Shown in pieces: positions 16,060-25,241 of a DNA stretch of 64,000 nt. The DNA is from Williamsia sp. CHRR-6 (lineage in GTDB: Bacteria; Actinomycetota; Actinomycetes; Mycobacteriales; Mycobacteriaceae). The stretch covers positions 434,001 through 498,000 of the forward strand of contig NZ_JAHCSG010000002.1 in the NCBI RefSeq assembly GCF_018474015.1, in the 5' to 3' direction. The notes beneath the pieces were generated by a model. That model did not search any database and was not told the DNA's origin. It worked only from the letters and a program-made list of their open reading frames with translations. A program made the translations under genes and the position numbers. The first letter of the stretch is position 1; each line of letters begins with the position of its first letter.

Positions 16060-17470
16060 CGCCCGCCACAGCCAGGGCCACGGCGCCGCGGATGATCGAC
16101 TGGATTTCGGGGATGACGGTGTTCTCCTCGATCGGCGCGGTCGGGTTGCTGATCATCGTCGAGACGGTGACGATGCGCCCGTCGGGCGTGCCCGCCAGAT
16201 AGTTCAGGGTGAGCACGCCGGGCTCGGAGCCACCCTTGAACCAGACCCGGGGGAAGGCGGTCGGCGACAACAACAACCCGCCGTCGTTGATCGACAGCGC
16301 TGCCCCCACCGGCGCCCCGGTGGCAGTGGCGCTCGCACGGGTCAGGCCGGCGAAGGCCCGACAGATGTCGCTCGGCGAACCAAACCATTCCAGACGGTCG
16401 ATCTCGCGGGGCGCCACCCACGAGGCGGTGTCGCCGAACGGGGTGTCGGCCAGCGCCGAGAGGGCCTGCTCACGACGGTCGGGCGGTGTGGCCAGGTAGG
16501 CCTGTGCGTCCTGCGGGTAGCGAGACGTCTTGAGCACGAACAGTTCTCGCGTGGTCAAGAACGGGGTCGATGCGGCGGGATCGGAGTTGCCGAAACGGGT
16601 GAGCACGCTCTGCACCGCAGAGCGGCCCAGCGTGTTGATCAGGTGGTCGGCGGCGGTGTTGTCGCTGATGGAGATCATCAAATCAGCGAGTCGGCGATAG
16701 CTGATGCGAGTGCCGGCCGGGTCGTTCTGCAGGACCCCCGAGGGCAGGCTCTTCCAGTCGTCGCGCACGGCGACACTGTCGTCCCACCGGATGCGACCGG
16801 CCCTCACCGCATCGGCCAACGCGCCCAAAACATACAGTTTGAAGGCAGATCCGAGTGGCCGTCGAGTGTCGGGGTCGACCCCGTGGACCGGTCGGCATCG
16901 CGGCGCGACCCCGCTGGTCGGGTCGATCTCATCCACAGCGATCGATGCCCGTGGTGCGAGGGCACGCAGGCGTTGGTCCAGCTGCGACCAACTCGCGGGT
17001 GCGGCGGGTCGCGGTGTGAACAGCAGGCCGCTGATCCGACCGTCGGCGTCCACGGTCACTGTCGCGGCCAAGTCCCCCCCGGCGGAGCCGACCACTGCAT
17101 GTGCGGTGGTTGGCGTGTCGGCCGCCCTCAGGAACTCCAGCGTGAGGTCGGCGAACGGAGCCAACTTTGCGTTGATCGCCGCCGCCGAACCGCCCAGGCC
17201 GCGATAGGCAGCGTCACTGAATCGGGCTCGTAACTCATTGTCGGGCAAAGGAACTTGCCCCGGTGCCAGACGTGGGCTGACGCTGACGAACCATCGCAAT
17301 TGTTCGACGGCCGCACCGGTGGGCACCGGTGCGGCAGCGATCGAGGTACGCGGCGCCGATGGTGCCGCGCGGTCGGTGGAGCAGGCCGCAGTGGCGCCGA
17401 GCAGTCCCACGACCGCGACGATGATCGCTCGATTCGCGAGCGCAGATGTCAATCCCAGGTTGACGCGCAT
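16043..17470 (-). CDS. Class A beta-lactamase-like serine hydrolase lipoprotein
   Basis: Protein of about 475 residues from ATG 17470. The signal peptide ends in a lipobox (GATAACS). An N-terminal domain of about 130 residues is followed by a penicillin-binding/beta-lactamase fold with GSAFKLY (Ser-x-x-Lys), SDN in ISISDNTAADH, and FKGGSEPG as the third element (KGG rather than KTG). The usual class A Glu166 region is not clear. Such proteins in actinobacteria are called LppW-like or inactive lactamases, so activity on beta-lactams is uncertain. It is followed by the DUF3887 gene and preceded by greA on the same strand. Confidence 0.78.
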   Translation of the reverse strand: MRVNLGLTSALANRAIIVAVVGLLGATAACSTDRAAPSAPRTSIAAAPVPTGAAVEQLRWFVSVSPRLAPGQVPLPDNELRARFSDAAYRGLGGSAAAINAKLAPFADLTLEFLRAADTPTTAHAVVGSAGGDLAATVTVDADGRISGLLFTPRPAAPASWSQLDQRLRALAPRASIAVDEIDPTSGVAPRCRPVHGVDPDTRRPLGSAFKLYVLGALADAVRAGRIRWDDSVAVRDDWKSLPSGVLQNDPAGTRISYRRLADLMISISDNTAADHLINTLGRSAVQSVLTRFGNSDPAASTPFLTTRELFVLKTSRYPQDAQAYLATPPDRREQALSALADTPFGDTASWVAPREIDRLEWFGSPSDICRAFAGLTRASATATGAPVGAALSINDGGLLLSPTAFPRVWFKGGSEPGVLTLNYLAGTPDGRIVTVSTMISNPTAPIEENTVIPEIQSIIRGAVALAVAGDEQPR

Positions 17471-17549
17471 GCCAGAAGCATGGCGCGCAACCCGGGACGA
17501 TGTCAACGGATCATTGACAGCGGGCCGCCTGGCCTGCGGTGATTGCCGC

Positions 17550-18044
17550 TCAGGAGTGATACGGCTCCGCGCTGACGAGGGTGACCTTGACGGTCGCCCC
17601 GCTGGGCACGGTGTACTCGCGGGTCTCGCCGACGGTCGCGTCGATCAGGGCGCTACCCAGCGGCGAGCTGGGGGAGTAGACCTCCAGCGAGCCGTCGTTG
17701 GCACCCTCCTCGCGGGTGGCGATGAGGAAGGTCTCGGTGTCGGACTTGTCGCCGTCGTAGTAGACCTTGACCACTGAACCGGGAAGGGCCACACCGGATT
17801 GCGTGGGTGCCTCGCCCACCTTGGCGGTGTTCAGCAGCTCCTGCAGCTGGCGGATACGCGCCTCCTGCTGGCCCTGCTCCTCACGCGCGGCGTGGTAGCC
17901 ACCGTTCTCCTTGAGGTCTCCCTCTTCGCGACGCTCGTTGATCTCGGCGGCGATGACCGGGCGGTTGGCGATCAGCGAGTCGAGTTCTTCCTTGAGCCGG
18001 TCGTGGGACTCCTGGGTCAGCCACGTCACCTGGGTGTCGGTCAT
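17550..18044 (-). CDS. greA: Transcription elongation factor GreA
   Basis: GreA of 164 residues, which rescues backtracked RNA polymerase by stimulating transcript cleavage. It shows the N-terminal coiled coil ([30 protein letters not shown] tip region with acidic residues) and the C-terminal FKBP-like domain ending in SPLGSALI and [15 protein letters not shown]. The acidic tip residues ([11 protein letters not shown]) are kept. Orthologue position matches Rv1080c. Confidence 0.95.
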   Translation of the reverse strand: MTDTQVTWLTQESHDRLKEELDSLIANRPVIAAEINERREEGDLKENGGYHAAREEQGQQEARIRQLQELLNTAKVGEAPTQSGVALPGSVVKVYYDGDKSDTETFLIATREEGANDGSLEVYSPSSPLGSALIDATVGETREYTVPSGATVKVTLVSAEPYHS

Positions 18045-18208
18045 GGTGTCACTCCTTCGAAACTAGTGGTGCCCGCTCGCCGGGCCACGCCGCGCCGCCG
18101 ACGACGGCGGGCACGTGCCTAAATGCAGCAACACGGCCCCAACGGGAGCCGTGTGTCGGTCAAGACTACCAGGTGGTGGGGTCGATGACCGAAATCTGTG
18201 CTGATAGG

Positions 18209-19003
18209 TCAGGGGTTTGTGGTCGTGGCGGCCAACGCTTCTTGGTACGAGGGTTCGGCACGTTTGAGGTACCGCACCACCGCGTAGGTGAGGGGCATGA
18301 TCATCAGTTCCACCAACGTTTTCCAGACGAATCCGACCACCGTGTAGTTGATGAAGTCGCCGGCGGTGCTGATGCCCAGCGCGCTGGCTGCGATCGAGCA
18401 GAACACCAGGGTGTCGAAGAACTCACCGACCACGGTCGAACCCAGCAGACGAGCCCACAGGTGTCGCTCGCCGCTGTACTCCTTCATCTTCACCAGCACG
18501 AACGAGTTGAGGAACTCGCCGACGAGGTAGCCGGCCAAGCCGGCCAGCAAGAACTGTGGGACCACGCCGGCCACGGTCTTGAAGGCGTCCTGGCCGTCGT
18601 AGAAGTCCGCGGCAGGCAGATGGATGGTGAGCCAGAAGCAGGCCGAGGCCAGCAGCAGTACGGCGAACCCGCTGGCGATCACCCGGCGCATGGCGCGGAA
18701 GCCGTAGACCTCACTGATGACGTCGCCGAGGACGTAGGCCAGTGGAAACAGATAGAACGCACCGTCGGTGACCAGGCCGTCGAGCTTAATCGGACCCAGG
18801 TCAAGGTGCAGGGACGGGAAGAGCAGCACCCCTTTGGTGCCGGTGATGTTGCTGATGAGCATGACGCCGACGAACACGGCGACGAGCATCGGGAAGTAGG
18901 GGCTGGAGAGGGAGGCGAAGGCCGGTGCCGCCGGACGCGAGGTCCGCTGGGATCCCCCAGAGTGCGACACCGGCTGCCCAGACTGAGTTGTCGGAGAAAC
19001 CAT
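18209..19003 (-). CDS. Queuosine precursor transporter (YhhQ/VUT family)
   Basis: Integral membrane protein of 264 residues with six likely spans and a Ser/Pro-rich N-terminus of about 30 residues. It matches the vitamin-uptake-like YhhQ/DUF165 family (ISNITGTKGVLLF, AYVLGDVISEVYGFRAMRR, GYLVGEFLNSFVLVKMK, DTLVFCSIA). The family imports preQ0/preQ1 for queuosine or 7-deazaguanine products. No queuosine biosynthesis genes are in the window, so the substrate is inferred from family. Confidence 0.85.
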   Translation of the reverse strand: MVSPTTQSGQPVSHSGGSQRTSRPAAPAFASLSSPYFPMLVAVFVGVMLISNITGTKGVLLFPSLHLDLGPIKLDGLVTDGAFYLFPLAYVLGDVISEVYGFRAMRRVIASGFAVLLLASACFWLTIHLPAADFYDGQDAFKTVAGVVPQFLLAGLAGYLVGEFLNSFVLVKMKEYSGERHLWARLLGSTVVGEFFDTLVFCSIAASALGISTAGDFINYTVVGFVWKTLVELMIMPLTYAVVRYLKRAEPSYQEALAATTTNP

Positions 19004-19029
19004 GGGGGCAGACTAGACCCGCACGCGCA

Positions 19030-19680
19030 TCAGCATCTGTCGAAGGTGAGCTCGGTGGGCAGGGTGCCGACCATCACCACGCGAGATCCGTTCCAGCGGA
19101 AGGACACCGACGCGACACCGGTTCCGCCTGCGGTGCTCTCGCCCGGCTTGGAGTAGCGGTAGCGCACGTCGATGTGATCGGGTCCGGCTCCGGTCACCTG
19201 TTGGCCGGGCAGGTTGCATCTCACCCCGGTGCCCAGGAACTCCCCGGCCGAGTCGAAGATCATCAGCTGCCACGGCGACGAGCCGGTTCCCCGATCGGTG
19301 GCCAGCTCGACGTAGGAGATGGCGTTGCACGAGTTGAAGTTCGATCCCTCTGCAGTCCACCGGTAGGCGGGGCCGTCGGTGGGGATACGCGCGATGGCCG
19401 CGTTGATCACCGCGGTACTCAGTGGTCGTGGCCCACACGGGGTGGTGGTGAAGGTGCCTTCCGGGGCGCCGGCATCGGTTCCCCCGGTCGCAGGTCGCCC
19501 CGCAGACGCCTGGGCATCGGACGCCTGGGCATCGGGCGCCTGCGCGTCCGGGGTGATCGTGCGGGTGACCGTGCTGGTGGAGGTCGCGGTGGTGGCGGTG
19601 GATTCGTCGCCACATGCAGCCGTCCCCAGCGGTGCGACGACCAGGGCGAGCGTGGCGAGGAAAGCGGGGCGCGTGCGCAT
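19030..19680 (-). CDS. LppP/LprE-family lipoprotein
   Basis: Lipoprotein of 216 residues: signal peptide with lipobox GTAACGD, a Thr/Ala-rich linker with repeated DAQASDAQAS units, then a domain with conserved cysteines (TTPCGPRPLS, FNSCNAISYV, GVRCNLPG, final FDRC) matching the LppP/LprE family. Function of the family is not known. It is 26 bp upstream of nothing on its strand except the next gene's 3' end, and is probably transcribed alone. Confidence 0.8.
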   Translation of the reverse strand: MRTRPAFLATLALVVAPLGTAACGDESTATTATSTSTVTRTITPDAQAPDAQASDAQASAGRPATGGTDAGAPEGTFTTTPCGPRPLSTAVINAAIARIPTDGPAYRWTAEGSNFNSCNAISYVELATDRGTGSSPWQLMIFDSAGEFLGTGVRCNLPGQQVTGAGPDHIDVRYRYSKPGESTAGGTGVASVSFRWNGSRVVMVGTLPTELTFDRC

Positions 19681-19784
19681 GAGGGAGCTCCTGTCGCGAT
19701 GTGGACCAGACTCTGGTATCTCGCAGTACCGGACGTCGTCGTTAGCGCATCGAACGGGCAGTTATGAAATCGTGACCTCCGGGG

Positions 19785-20219
19785 TCAGTTCCCGACGGCC
19801 TTCAGGTACGCGGGCACGTTCTCGGTGCAGCCGAAGACCTCGGCGATGGCCGGCGGCTGGGAGGTGCGCACCTGCGATCGGACGCCTACCTGCGTGGAGT
19901 TGCTCGGTGGGATCAAGATCTCGCGGCGGCCGGTCTCCGAGCCGTCCTTGGATCGCGCCCGCAACACACATGCCACCGGGTTGGACGGGTCGCGGCGGGT
20001 GACGGTGAACTGGATGTCGATGGTGGAGTCGTCGAGGATCTCGTAGCCGGTCGCCTCACCCGACACCGGCGGATCGGCGAATCGGTCGTAGCCCAGCCAC
20101 GCGATCCCGACCCCGGCCGCCACCACCACGACCGACAGGGCGATCACCCACCGACGTCGGCTATCGGCCGACTGTTCGGCGGGATATCGCCCAGGGGGGA
20201 GTGAGCCGCCGTTCGTCAT
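19785..20219 (-). CDS. DUF4307 membrane protein (Rv1081c-like)
   Basis: Protein of 144 residues with one transmembrane helix near residues 24-44 ([20 protein letters not shown]) and a C-terminal extracytoplasmic DUF4307 domain with two cysteines ([23 protein letters not shown]). I chose ATG 20219 ([13 protein letters not shown]); upstream in-frame starts would overlap the divergent mca promoter. Function unknown. Its position opposite mca matches Rv1081c-Rv1082. Confidence 0.82.
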   Translation of the reverse strand: MTNGGSLPPGRYPAEQSADSRRRWVIALSVVVVAAGVGIAWLGYDRFADPPVSGEATGYEILDDSTIDIQFTVTRRDPSNPVACVLRARSKDGSETGRREILIPPSNSTQVGVRSQVRTSQPPAIAEVFGCTENVPAYLKAVGN

Positions 20220-20304
20220 GGCTCCATACCTATCATGGTGTCGACGAGGTGTGGCCCATCCGCAGGTAGCGAGGTGGCAGCACCGTGACGTGAGGATGTT
20301 AGTG

Positions 20305-21207
20305 GTGAGTGGCCTTCGGCTGATGGCGGTACATGCCCATCCCGACGACGAGTCGAGCAAGGGTGCGGCCACGATGGCCAAGTACGTCAAAGAGGGTCAC
20401 GAGGTCCTGGTGGTCACCCTCACCGGTGGCGAGCGGGGCGACATCCTCAACCCTGCGATGGACGTTCCGGGTATCCGCGACCGTATCGGCGAGGTGCGCA
20501 AGGAGGAGATGGCGGCCGCGGCAGCCGCGCTGGGAGTGCGACAGACCTGGTTGGGATATGTCGATTCCGGTCTGCCCGAGGGTGATCCGCCGCCGCCGTT
20601 GCCGGAGGGCTGTTTCGCTTTGGTCCCGCTGGAGGAGTCCACCGAGGCGCTTGTCCGCGTGGTGCGTGAGTTCCGCCCGCACGTGATGATCACCTACGAC
20701 GAGCACGGCGGATATCCCCATCCCGACCACATTCGCTGCCACGAGGTCTCGATGGCCGCGTTCGAGGCGTCCGGTGACCCCGACAGGTTCCCCGAAGCCG
20801 GTGCGCCATGGGAGGTTTCGAAGATCTACTACACCCACGGCTTCATCCGTGACCGGATGGTGCGGTTCTCCGACGAGTTCGAAAGGCACGGGCAGGAGAG
20901 CCCGTACAAGGAGTGGCTGGCCAAGTGGGATCCCAGCCGCGGCGACGTCATGGGGCGGGTGACCACGCAGATCACCTGCGGTGAGTACTTTCCGTTGCGC
21001 GACGAGGCGCTGCGCGCACACGCCACCCAGATCGACCCCAACGGTGTGTTCTTCGCGGTGCCGATGCAATGGCAACAGCGGTTGTGGCCCACCGAGGAGT
21101 TCGAGTTGGGCAAGACCAGGGTGAGCACTGCCATACCCGAGACCGATCTGTTCGCTGGGATCGTCGCCGACTCCGAGGACCCGACTACAGGCGGTGGTTC
21201 CCGATGA
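20305..21207 (+). CDS. mca: Mycothiol S-conjugate amidase
   Basis: Zinc hydrolase of 300 residues that cleaves mycothiol conjugates of electrophiles and drugs, releasing a mercapturic acid for export. It shows the LmbE/MshB-type zinc motif AHPDDE (residues about 10-15) and the second GGYPHPDH block. GTG 20305 ([14 protein letters not shown]) was chosen by similarity to family N-termini. It marks the organism as a mycothiol producer. The stop overlaps the start of the next gene (ATGA). Confidence 0.93.
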   Translation: MSGLRLMAVHAHPDDESSKGAATMAKYVKEGHEVLVVTLTGGERGDILNPAMDVPGIRDRIGEVRKEEMAAAAAALGVRQTWLGYVDSGLPEGDPPPPLPEGCFALVPLEESTEALVRVVREFRPHVMITYDEHGGYPHPDHIRCHEVSMAAFEASGDPDRFPEAGAPWEVSKIYYTHGFIRDRMVRFSDEFERHGQESPYKEWLAKWDPSRGDVMGRVTTQITCGEYFPLRDEALRAHATQIDPNGVFFAVPMQWQQRLWPTEEFELGKTRVSTAIPETDLFAGIVADSEDPTTGGGSR

Positions 21208-21479
21208 CCTCGATGACTTATGTATTGGCCGACGTCATGGCCAAGGACGCCAACGGACCCGAGTTCGGCAAGGCCTCCCCGCTGGGGCTGCTGTTGGTGC
21301 TCCTGCTGCTGGTGGCGACGGTGTTCTTGATGCGGTCGATGAACAAGCATCTGCGCAAGCTGCCCACGTCGTTCTCGCGCGATGCCCCTGAGGCCGATCA
21401 GGCTGCCGATGAGGGCACCGATCGGGCCGGAGTGGTTCGTGAGCGCGACGACACCCCGCCCGGCGGCGGGATCGCTTGA
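21204..21479 (+). CDS. Small membrane protein coupled to mca (Rv1083-like)
   Basis: Protein of 91 residues with one transmembrane helix at about residues 26-43 ([18 protein letters not shown]) and a hydrophilic, acidic C-terminus. ATG 21204 overlaps the mca stop, so it is co-translated. The arrangement matches Rv1082-Rv1083. Function unknown. A strong hairpin terminator follows. Confidence 0.8.
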   Translation: MTSMTYVLADVMAKDANGPEFGKASPLGLLLVLLLLVATVFLMRSMNKHLRKLPTSFSRDAPEADQAADEGTDRAGVVRERDDTPPGGGIA

Positions 21480-21511
21480 GGCACAACCGGATATGAGCAA
21501 CCCGGGCAACA

Positions 21512-21551
21512 CACACGGCCCCGAGACCATCGTCGGTCTCGGGGCCGTGTG
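21512..21551. terminator. Bidirectional hairpin terminator
   Basis: A perfect 17-bp inverted repeat (arms 21512-21528 and 21535-21551, loop ATCGTC) ends the mca operon and the convergent secreted-protein gene. Confidence 0.85.
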
Positions 21552-21566
21552 CGTTGCGCCGTGAGG

Positions 21567-22079
21567 TCAGCTCAGCGTGAACGCCGGGTTGGGGACCACC
21601 GACAGGCTGTTGATGGTGCAGTTGCCGGGTAGCGACTGGTTGGTGGAGGACAACGTGTTCGTCAGGTTGTCGAACGAGCCCGTCAGCGTGGCCGGACCGC
21701 AGGACTGACCGCTGATGGTGAAGCCGACGTTGCTCACTGTGCCCGACGTGGTGCTGGTGGGGGTCAGCGTCCACGGCAGTCCGGTCACCTGGGGCAGGTT
21801 GCACAGCGCGCTGGCGCCGGATGTGGTGGCGCTGGTGATCGACGCCGAGGCGCCATCGGCGGCCACCGTGCCGCTGAGGGTGATCGAGCAGTCCACCGGC
21901 GCACCGAACGATGCGGGCGAGGTGACGGTGATGGTGCCCGGTGCCGTGAACGGCACTCCGGCCGGGGAGATGGTCGCTGCGCCCGCAGGACCTGCTCCGA
22001 CGGCAATGCCGGCGACCGCAGCTGCGGCGGCAACGACGGCACCGATGCGACGGGTGCGGATGGGAGATGAAACCTTCAT
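21567..22079 (-). CDS. Secreted protein of unknown function
   Basis: Protein of 170 residues with a clear Sec signal peptide (about 34 residues ending AGAAT) and a Ser/Thr-rich mature region that looks all-beta, with cysteines in PVDCSITL, SALCNLPQ, GQSCGPATL and PGNCTINS that may pair. It resembles small secreted proteins common in Gordonia and Rhodococcus, but I do not recognise a named family. ATG 22079 has a good GGAGGA site. The signal and lack of membrane segment predict release from the cell. Confidence 0.75.
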   Translation of the reverse strand: MKVSSPIRTRRIGAVVAAAAAVAGIAVGAGPAGAATISPAGVPFTAPGTITVTSPASFGAPVDCSITLSGTVAADGASASITSATTSGASALCNLPQVTGLPWTLTPTSTTSGTVSNVGFTISGQSCGPATLTGSFDNLTNTLSSTNQSLPGNCTINSLSVVPNPAFTLS

Positions 22080-22277
22080 TGGCTGTCCTCCGTGATCAAA
22101 GTGGGGCGTGCGGTGCTCCGAACACCCGAGAGCGAACCTAGAGTTACCCCGATCACAGAATGTGCACGATTGCACATCTCTGGGCGATTCCACAAAGGAT
22201 GGCTAACGGTTTCGTAACACATGTGAAACGTTACCGACGGTATCGAAACGTGCCGTCGGGGTCGCCGGCCCACCTGC

Positions 22278-22283
22278 TATGGT
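22278..22283 (+). promoter_or_regulatory. -10 hexamer TATGGT of the DAHP synthase leader
   Basis: TATGGT ends seven bases before the ATG of the leader peptide, so the transcript would start at or beside this ATG. No clear -35 element. Confidence 0.5.
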
Positions 22284-22290
22284 CTGCGCC

Positions 22291-22368
22291 ATGGGTAGGA
22301 ACTCAGCCGGTCACAGCTGGCGCTTTATCGAGGCTCCGGGTGGAGCCGTCGATGAGCGTCTGACCTGA
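22291..22368 (+). CDS. Leader peptide upstream of DAHP synthase (25 aa)
   Basis: Small frame MGRNSAGHSWRFIEAPGGAV followed by DERLT, ending at TGA 22366-22368. It has one Trp codon (22318-22320) and one Phe codon two codons later. It begins next to a predicted transcription start and ends 30 bp before a factor-independent terminator that precedes the aromatic pathway gene, so transcription attenuation by Trp or Phe supply is likely. The RNA switching pairings are only partly clear: 22332-22340 can pair with 22388-22396 (9 bp). Confidence 0.6.
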   Translation: MGRNSAGHSWRFIEAPGGAVDERLT

Positions 22369-22398
22369 ACGACGCCTGACCGCACCTCCCGGAGCCCG

Positions 22399-22428
22399 AG
22401 CAGCGACCGCCACGGTCGCTGCTTTTTT
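22399..22428 (+). terminator. Factor-independent terminator/attenuator before DAHP synthase
   Basis: GC-rich stem of 10-11 bp (arms 22399-22408 and 22414-22423) followed by six T residues, lying 64 bp before the DAHP synthase start. The run of T is rare in this genome, which supports a true terminator inside a leader. Confidence 0.82.
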
Positions 22429-22491
22429 GTTGTCCAGGGCACCGGATGCAACCGTCATGCGCGTGCCCGTCGAGAGATTCGAAAGGCCGTC

Positions 22492-23625
22492 ATGACCAGC
22501 ACCGTCACCCCCACCACCGAACCCGCGCAGGACATCACCAATCGCCGCGTACAGGCGTTGCGCCGCCTGCCCTCGCCGGCTGACCTGCGCGTAGCACTAC
22601 CGTTGACGCCCGATCGGGCGCGCCAGGTGCAGCGTGACCGCGACGAGATCGCCGACATCCTCGCCGGCCGCGACGACCGGCTGCTGGTGGTGGTCGGACC
22701 CTGCTCGGTACACGATCCGGTAGCGGCCCTGGACTATGCGCGGCGGCTGGCCGCGGCAACCGTCGGGCTGTCTGATCGCCTCAAGATCGTGCTGCGCGTC
22801 TACTTCGAGAAGCCGCGCACCACGGTCGGGTGGAAGGGTCTCATCAACGATCCCGGGATGGACGGCACCTACGACATCGAGCGCGGATTGCGCACGGCCC
22901 GTTCACTTCTGTTCGATGTGCTCGACGTGGGACTGCCGGTCGGGTGCGAGTTCCTGGAACCGACCAGTCCGCAGTACATCGCCGACGCCGTCGCGTGGGG
23001 CGCCATCGGGGCCCGCACCACCGAGTCGCAGGTGCATCGGCAGCTGGCCTCCGGGCTCTCGATGGCCGTCGGCTTCAAGAACGGCACCGACGGCGACGTG
23101 TCCGCGGCCGTGGACGGCGTGGTGGCCGCCGGTGCGCAACACGTCTTCTTCGGCGTCGACGACGCCGGGTCGGCGGCGGTGGTGCAGACCCGCGGCAACG
23201 GGGACTGTCACGTCATCCTGCGTGGTGGCCGTTGCGGCCCCAACCACGACGGCGACTCGGTGGCTGCGGCGACCGCGCAGCTGGCCCGCGCAGGTCTGCC
23301 GATGCGTCTGATGATCGACTGCTCACACGCCAACTCCGGCAAAGACGACCTGCGCCAGGCGCAGGTGGCACGCGAGGTCGCCGATCAGATCGCGGGCGGC
23401 ACCACCGCGATCGCCGCGGTGATGTTGGAGAGCTTCCTAGTCGCCGGCGCCCAGTCGCCGAGCGCGCGGCCACTGGTCTACGGCCAGTCGGTCACCGATC
23501 GCTGCATGGACCTCGCGGTGACGGTGGAGGTACTGGCGGGGTTGGCCGAGGCGGTCGGGGTTCGCCGATCGGCGGCCCCACCGGTTCAGTTCGCGCCGAA
23601 CACCACCAGCCACACGGCCACGTAA
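22492..23625 (+). CDS. aroF: 3-deoxy-7-phosphoheptulonate (DAHP) synthase, class I
   Basis: First enzyme of the shikimate pathway, condensing phosphoenolpyruvate and erythrose 4-phosphate. 377 residues with the class I signatures [35 protein letters not shown] and the metal-site SHANSGKD. This is the E. coli AroF/G/H-type, different from the class II enzyme AroG of M. tuberculosis, and may exist beside a class II copy elsewhere. The symbol is by analogy with corynebacterial aroF. It is preceded by a leader peptide and attenuator. Its end overlaps the convergent hemolysin III gene by 40 bp. Confidence 0.92.
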   Translation: MTSTVTPTTEPAQDITNRRVQALRRLPSPADLRVALPLTPDRARQVQRDRDEIADILAGRDDRLLVVVGPCSVHDPVAALDYARRLAAATVGLSDRLKIVLRVYFEKPRTTVGWKGLINDPGMDGTYDIERGLRTARSLLFDVLDVGLPVGCEFLEPTSPQYIADAVAWGAIGARTTESQVHRQLASGLSMAVGFKNGTDGDVSAAVDGVVAAGAQHVFFGVDDAGSAAVVQTRGNGDCHVILRGGRCGPNHDGDSVAAATAQLARAGLPMRLMIDCSHANSGKDDLRQAQVAREVADQIAGGTTAIAAVMLESFLVAGAQSPSARPLVYGQSVTDRCMDLAVTVEVLAGLAEAVGVRRSAAPPVQFAPNTTSHTAT

Positions 23626-24272
23626 TGCACCAACGCCGCCACCACGGTGGCGGCGTGGAAGAACTCGTGGTGGCCGAAGGTGGTGGGCCACGGGTTGGGC
23701 CAGCGGGTGGCGTAGAGGACTGCGCCCACGCTGTAGAACACGCCACCGACGGCCAGCAGCACGATCACGGCCACTCCGGTCTGGTGCAGCAGTGTGGGCA
23801 GCACGACGACGATGGTCCAGCCGAGGATCAGATACAGCGGCACCCCCACCCACCGAGGAGCCCGGGGCCAGGCCATCTTCAGGATCACCCCGGCCACCGC
23901 ACCGCCCCAGACCACCGACAGCACAATCCATTTGGTCGGAGGGGGCAGTCCCAGCACGCAGAACGGGGTGTAGCTGCCGGCGATGAAGATGAAGATCATC
24001 GAGTGGTCGGCGCGTTTCATCCACATCCGTGCGGCCGGGCTGGTCCAGTGCACGCGGTGGTAGGTGGCGCTGACCCCGAACACCCCGACCACGGTGAGTG
24101 CGTAGATGGCGCATGCGGCCGCGGCGACCGGGCCGACCAGCGACCAGGACACTGCCACCAGGGTGATGCCGGCGAGCAGCGCCACCACCCCCGAATAGAG
24201 GTGGATCCATCCCCGCATGCGAGGCCGCAGATCGACGATCTCGGTCGACTCAGCGCTCTGGTCGAGAACCAT
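23586..24272 (-). CDS. Hemolysin III family membrane protein (TrhA-like)
   Basis: Protein of about 228 residues with seven membrane helices. The PAQR/hemolysin III residues are present: [30 protein letters not shown] and the C-terminal [19 protein letters not shown] metal site. The family regulates membrane energetics or lipid homeostasis in bacteria; haemolysis is not expected as a main role. ATG 24272 has GGGAGG upstream. It is convergent and overlapping with the DAHP synthase gene, and divergent from the short-chain Z-prenyl synthase (Rv1085c-Rv1086 order). Confidence 0.88.
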   Translation of the reverse strand: MVLDQSAESTEIVDLRPRMRGWIHLYSGVVALLAGITLVAVSWSLVGPVAAAACAIYALTVVGVFGVSATYHRVHWTSPAARMWMKRADHSMIFIFIAGSYTPFCVLGLPPPTKWIVLSVVWGGAVAGVILKMAWPRAPRWVGVPLYLILGWTIVVVLPTLLHQTGVAVIVLLAVGGVFYSVGAVLYATRWPNPWPTTFGHHEFFHAATVVAALVHYVAVWLVVFGAN

Positions 24273-24309
24273 GCGATACCTCCCAGGTTGCGGCCTTGTC
24301 ACGACTCCT

Positions 24310-24327
24310 ACCTACGGTAGCGTAGGT
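24310..24327. promoter_or_regulatory. Palindromic operator ACCTACG-GTAG-CGTAGGT in divergent promoter
   Basis: Perfect 7-bp inverted repeat with a four-base spacer. Size and symmetry are typical of TetR-family sites. It lies 38 bp upstream of the hemolysin III start and about 110 bp upstream of the Z-prenyl synthase gene, so one regulator could control both. No regulator gene is adjacent. Confidence 0.6.
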
Positions 24328-24437
24328 TTGCTGTTCCAATGTTTCGGATCGGTCACTGAGATCGGGGTAGTCTCTACCGACGAAGGGCCGCCGGCACGGG
24401 GTGGTCGAGCCGAGACGAATCTGTGAGGCCGGTTTTC

Positions 24438-25238
24438 GTGAAGGTGATTCCCAGCGGCATCCGTGGCCCGTTGTATCGGGTCTACGAGCGTCGGTTGGTG
24501 CAGCTCATGGACCCTGAGCGGATGCCGCGCCACATCGCGATCATCTGTGACGGCAACCGCCGATGGGCCCGTGAGGCGGGTTTCGAAGACGTCAGCCACG
24601 GCCATCGGGTGGGCGCGCAGCGTATCGCCGACATGCTGCGCTGGTGCACGGAGTTGTCCATCGAGACGGTGACCATCTACCTGCTGTCCACCGAGAATTT
24701 GCAGCGCGCATCTGATGAGCTCGAGGCGCTGATGGAGATCGTGCCCGACATCGTCGATGAGATCGCTGCGCCGGACGAGAACTGGCGGGTTCGTATCGTC
24801 GGCACCCTGGATCAGCTGCCGGTGCGCGTTGCGCGTCGACTCAAGACCGCCGAGGAACGCACCGTCAGCCGCAGCGGCATGCGGGTCAACGTCGCGGTCG
24901 GCTACGGCGGACGCCAAGAGATCGTGGACGCGGTGCGGTCGCTGCTGGTGGAGCGGGTGCCGGCACACATGGACACCGTCGACGCGGTCACCGTGGATCA
25001 GCTGGTCGAGTCGGTCACCGTCGAGGCCATCGATTCCCACCTCTACACCCGCGGCCAGCCCGATCCTGATCTGGTGATCCGCACCTCGGGTGAGCAACGG
25101 CTGTCGGGATTCTTGTTGTGGCAGAGCGCGTACTCGGAGATCTGGTTCACCGACGCGTACTGGCCGGAGTTCCGTCGAGTGGATTTCCTGCGGGCACTGC
25201 GCGACTACGCCGCACGCAGCCGCCGGTTCGGTCGTTGA
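24438..25238 (+). CDS. Short-chain Z-isoprenyl diphosphate synthase ((2Z,6E)-FPP synthase-like)
   Basis: Cis-prenyltransferase of about 266 residues, very similar to Rv1086 of M. tuberculosis, which makes omega,E,Z-farnesyl diphosphate for decaprenyl phosphate synthesis. It shows IAIICDGNRRWAR (catalytic Asp and P-loop), LSTENLQR, GYGGRQEIVDAV, and RTSGEQRLSGFLLWQSAYSE. Start GTG 24438 was chosen because family N-termini align there and a GAGG lies at suitable distance; GTG 24423 is possible. The divergent 18-bp palindrome suggests TetR control. Confidence 0.9.
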   Translation: MKVIPSGIRGPLYRVYERRLVQLMDPERMPRHIAIICDGNRRWAREAGFEDVSHGHRVGAQRIADMLRWCTELSIETVTIYLLSTENLQRASDELEALMEIVPDIVDEIAAPDENWRVRIVGTLDQLPVRVARRLKTAEERTVSRSGMRVNVAVGYGGRQEIVDAVRSLLVERVPAHMDTVDAVTVDQLVESVTVEAIDSHLYTRGQPDPDLVIRTSGEQRLSGFLLWQSAYSEIWFTDAYWPEFRRVDFLRALRDYAARSRRFGR

Positions 25239-25241
25239 CGC

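Noticed and set aside
22208-22248. Inverted GTTTCG/CGAAAC and GTAAC/GTTAC repeats upstream of the DAHP synthase leader
   Set aside because: Short, partly overlapping and with different centres; not strong enough to call an operator.
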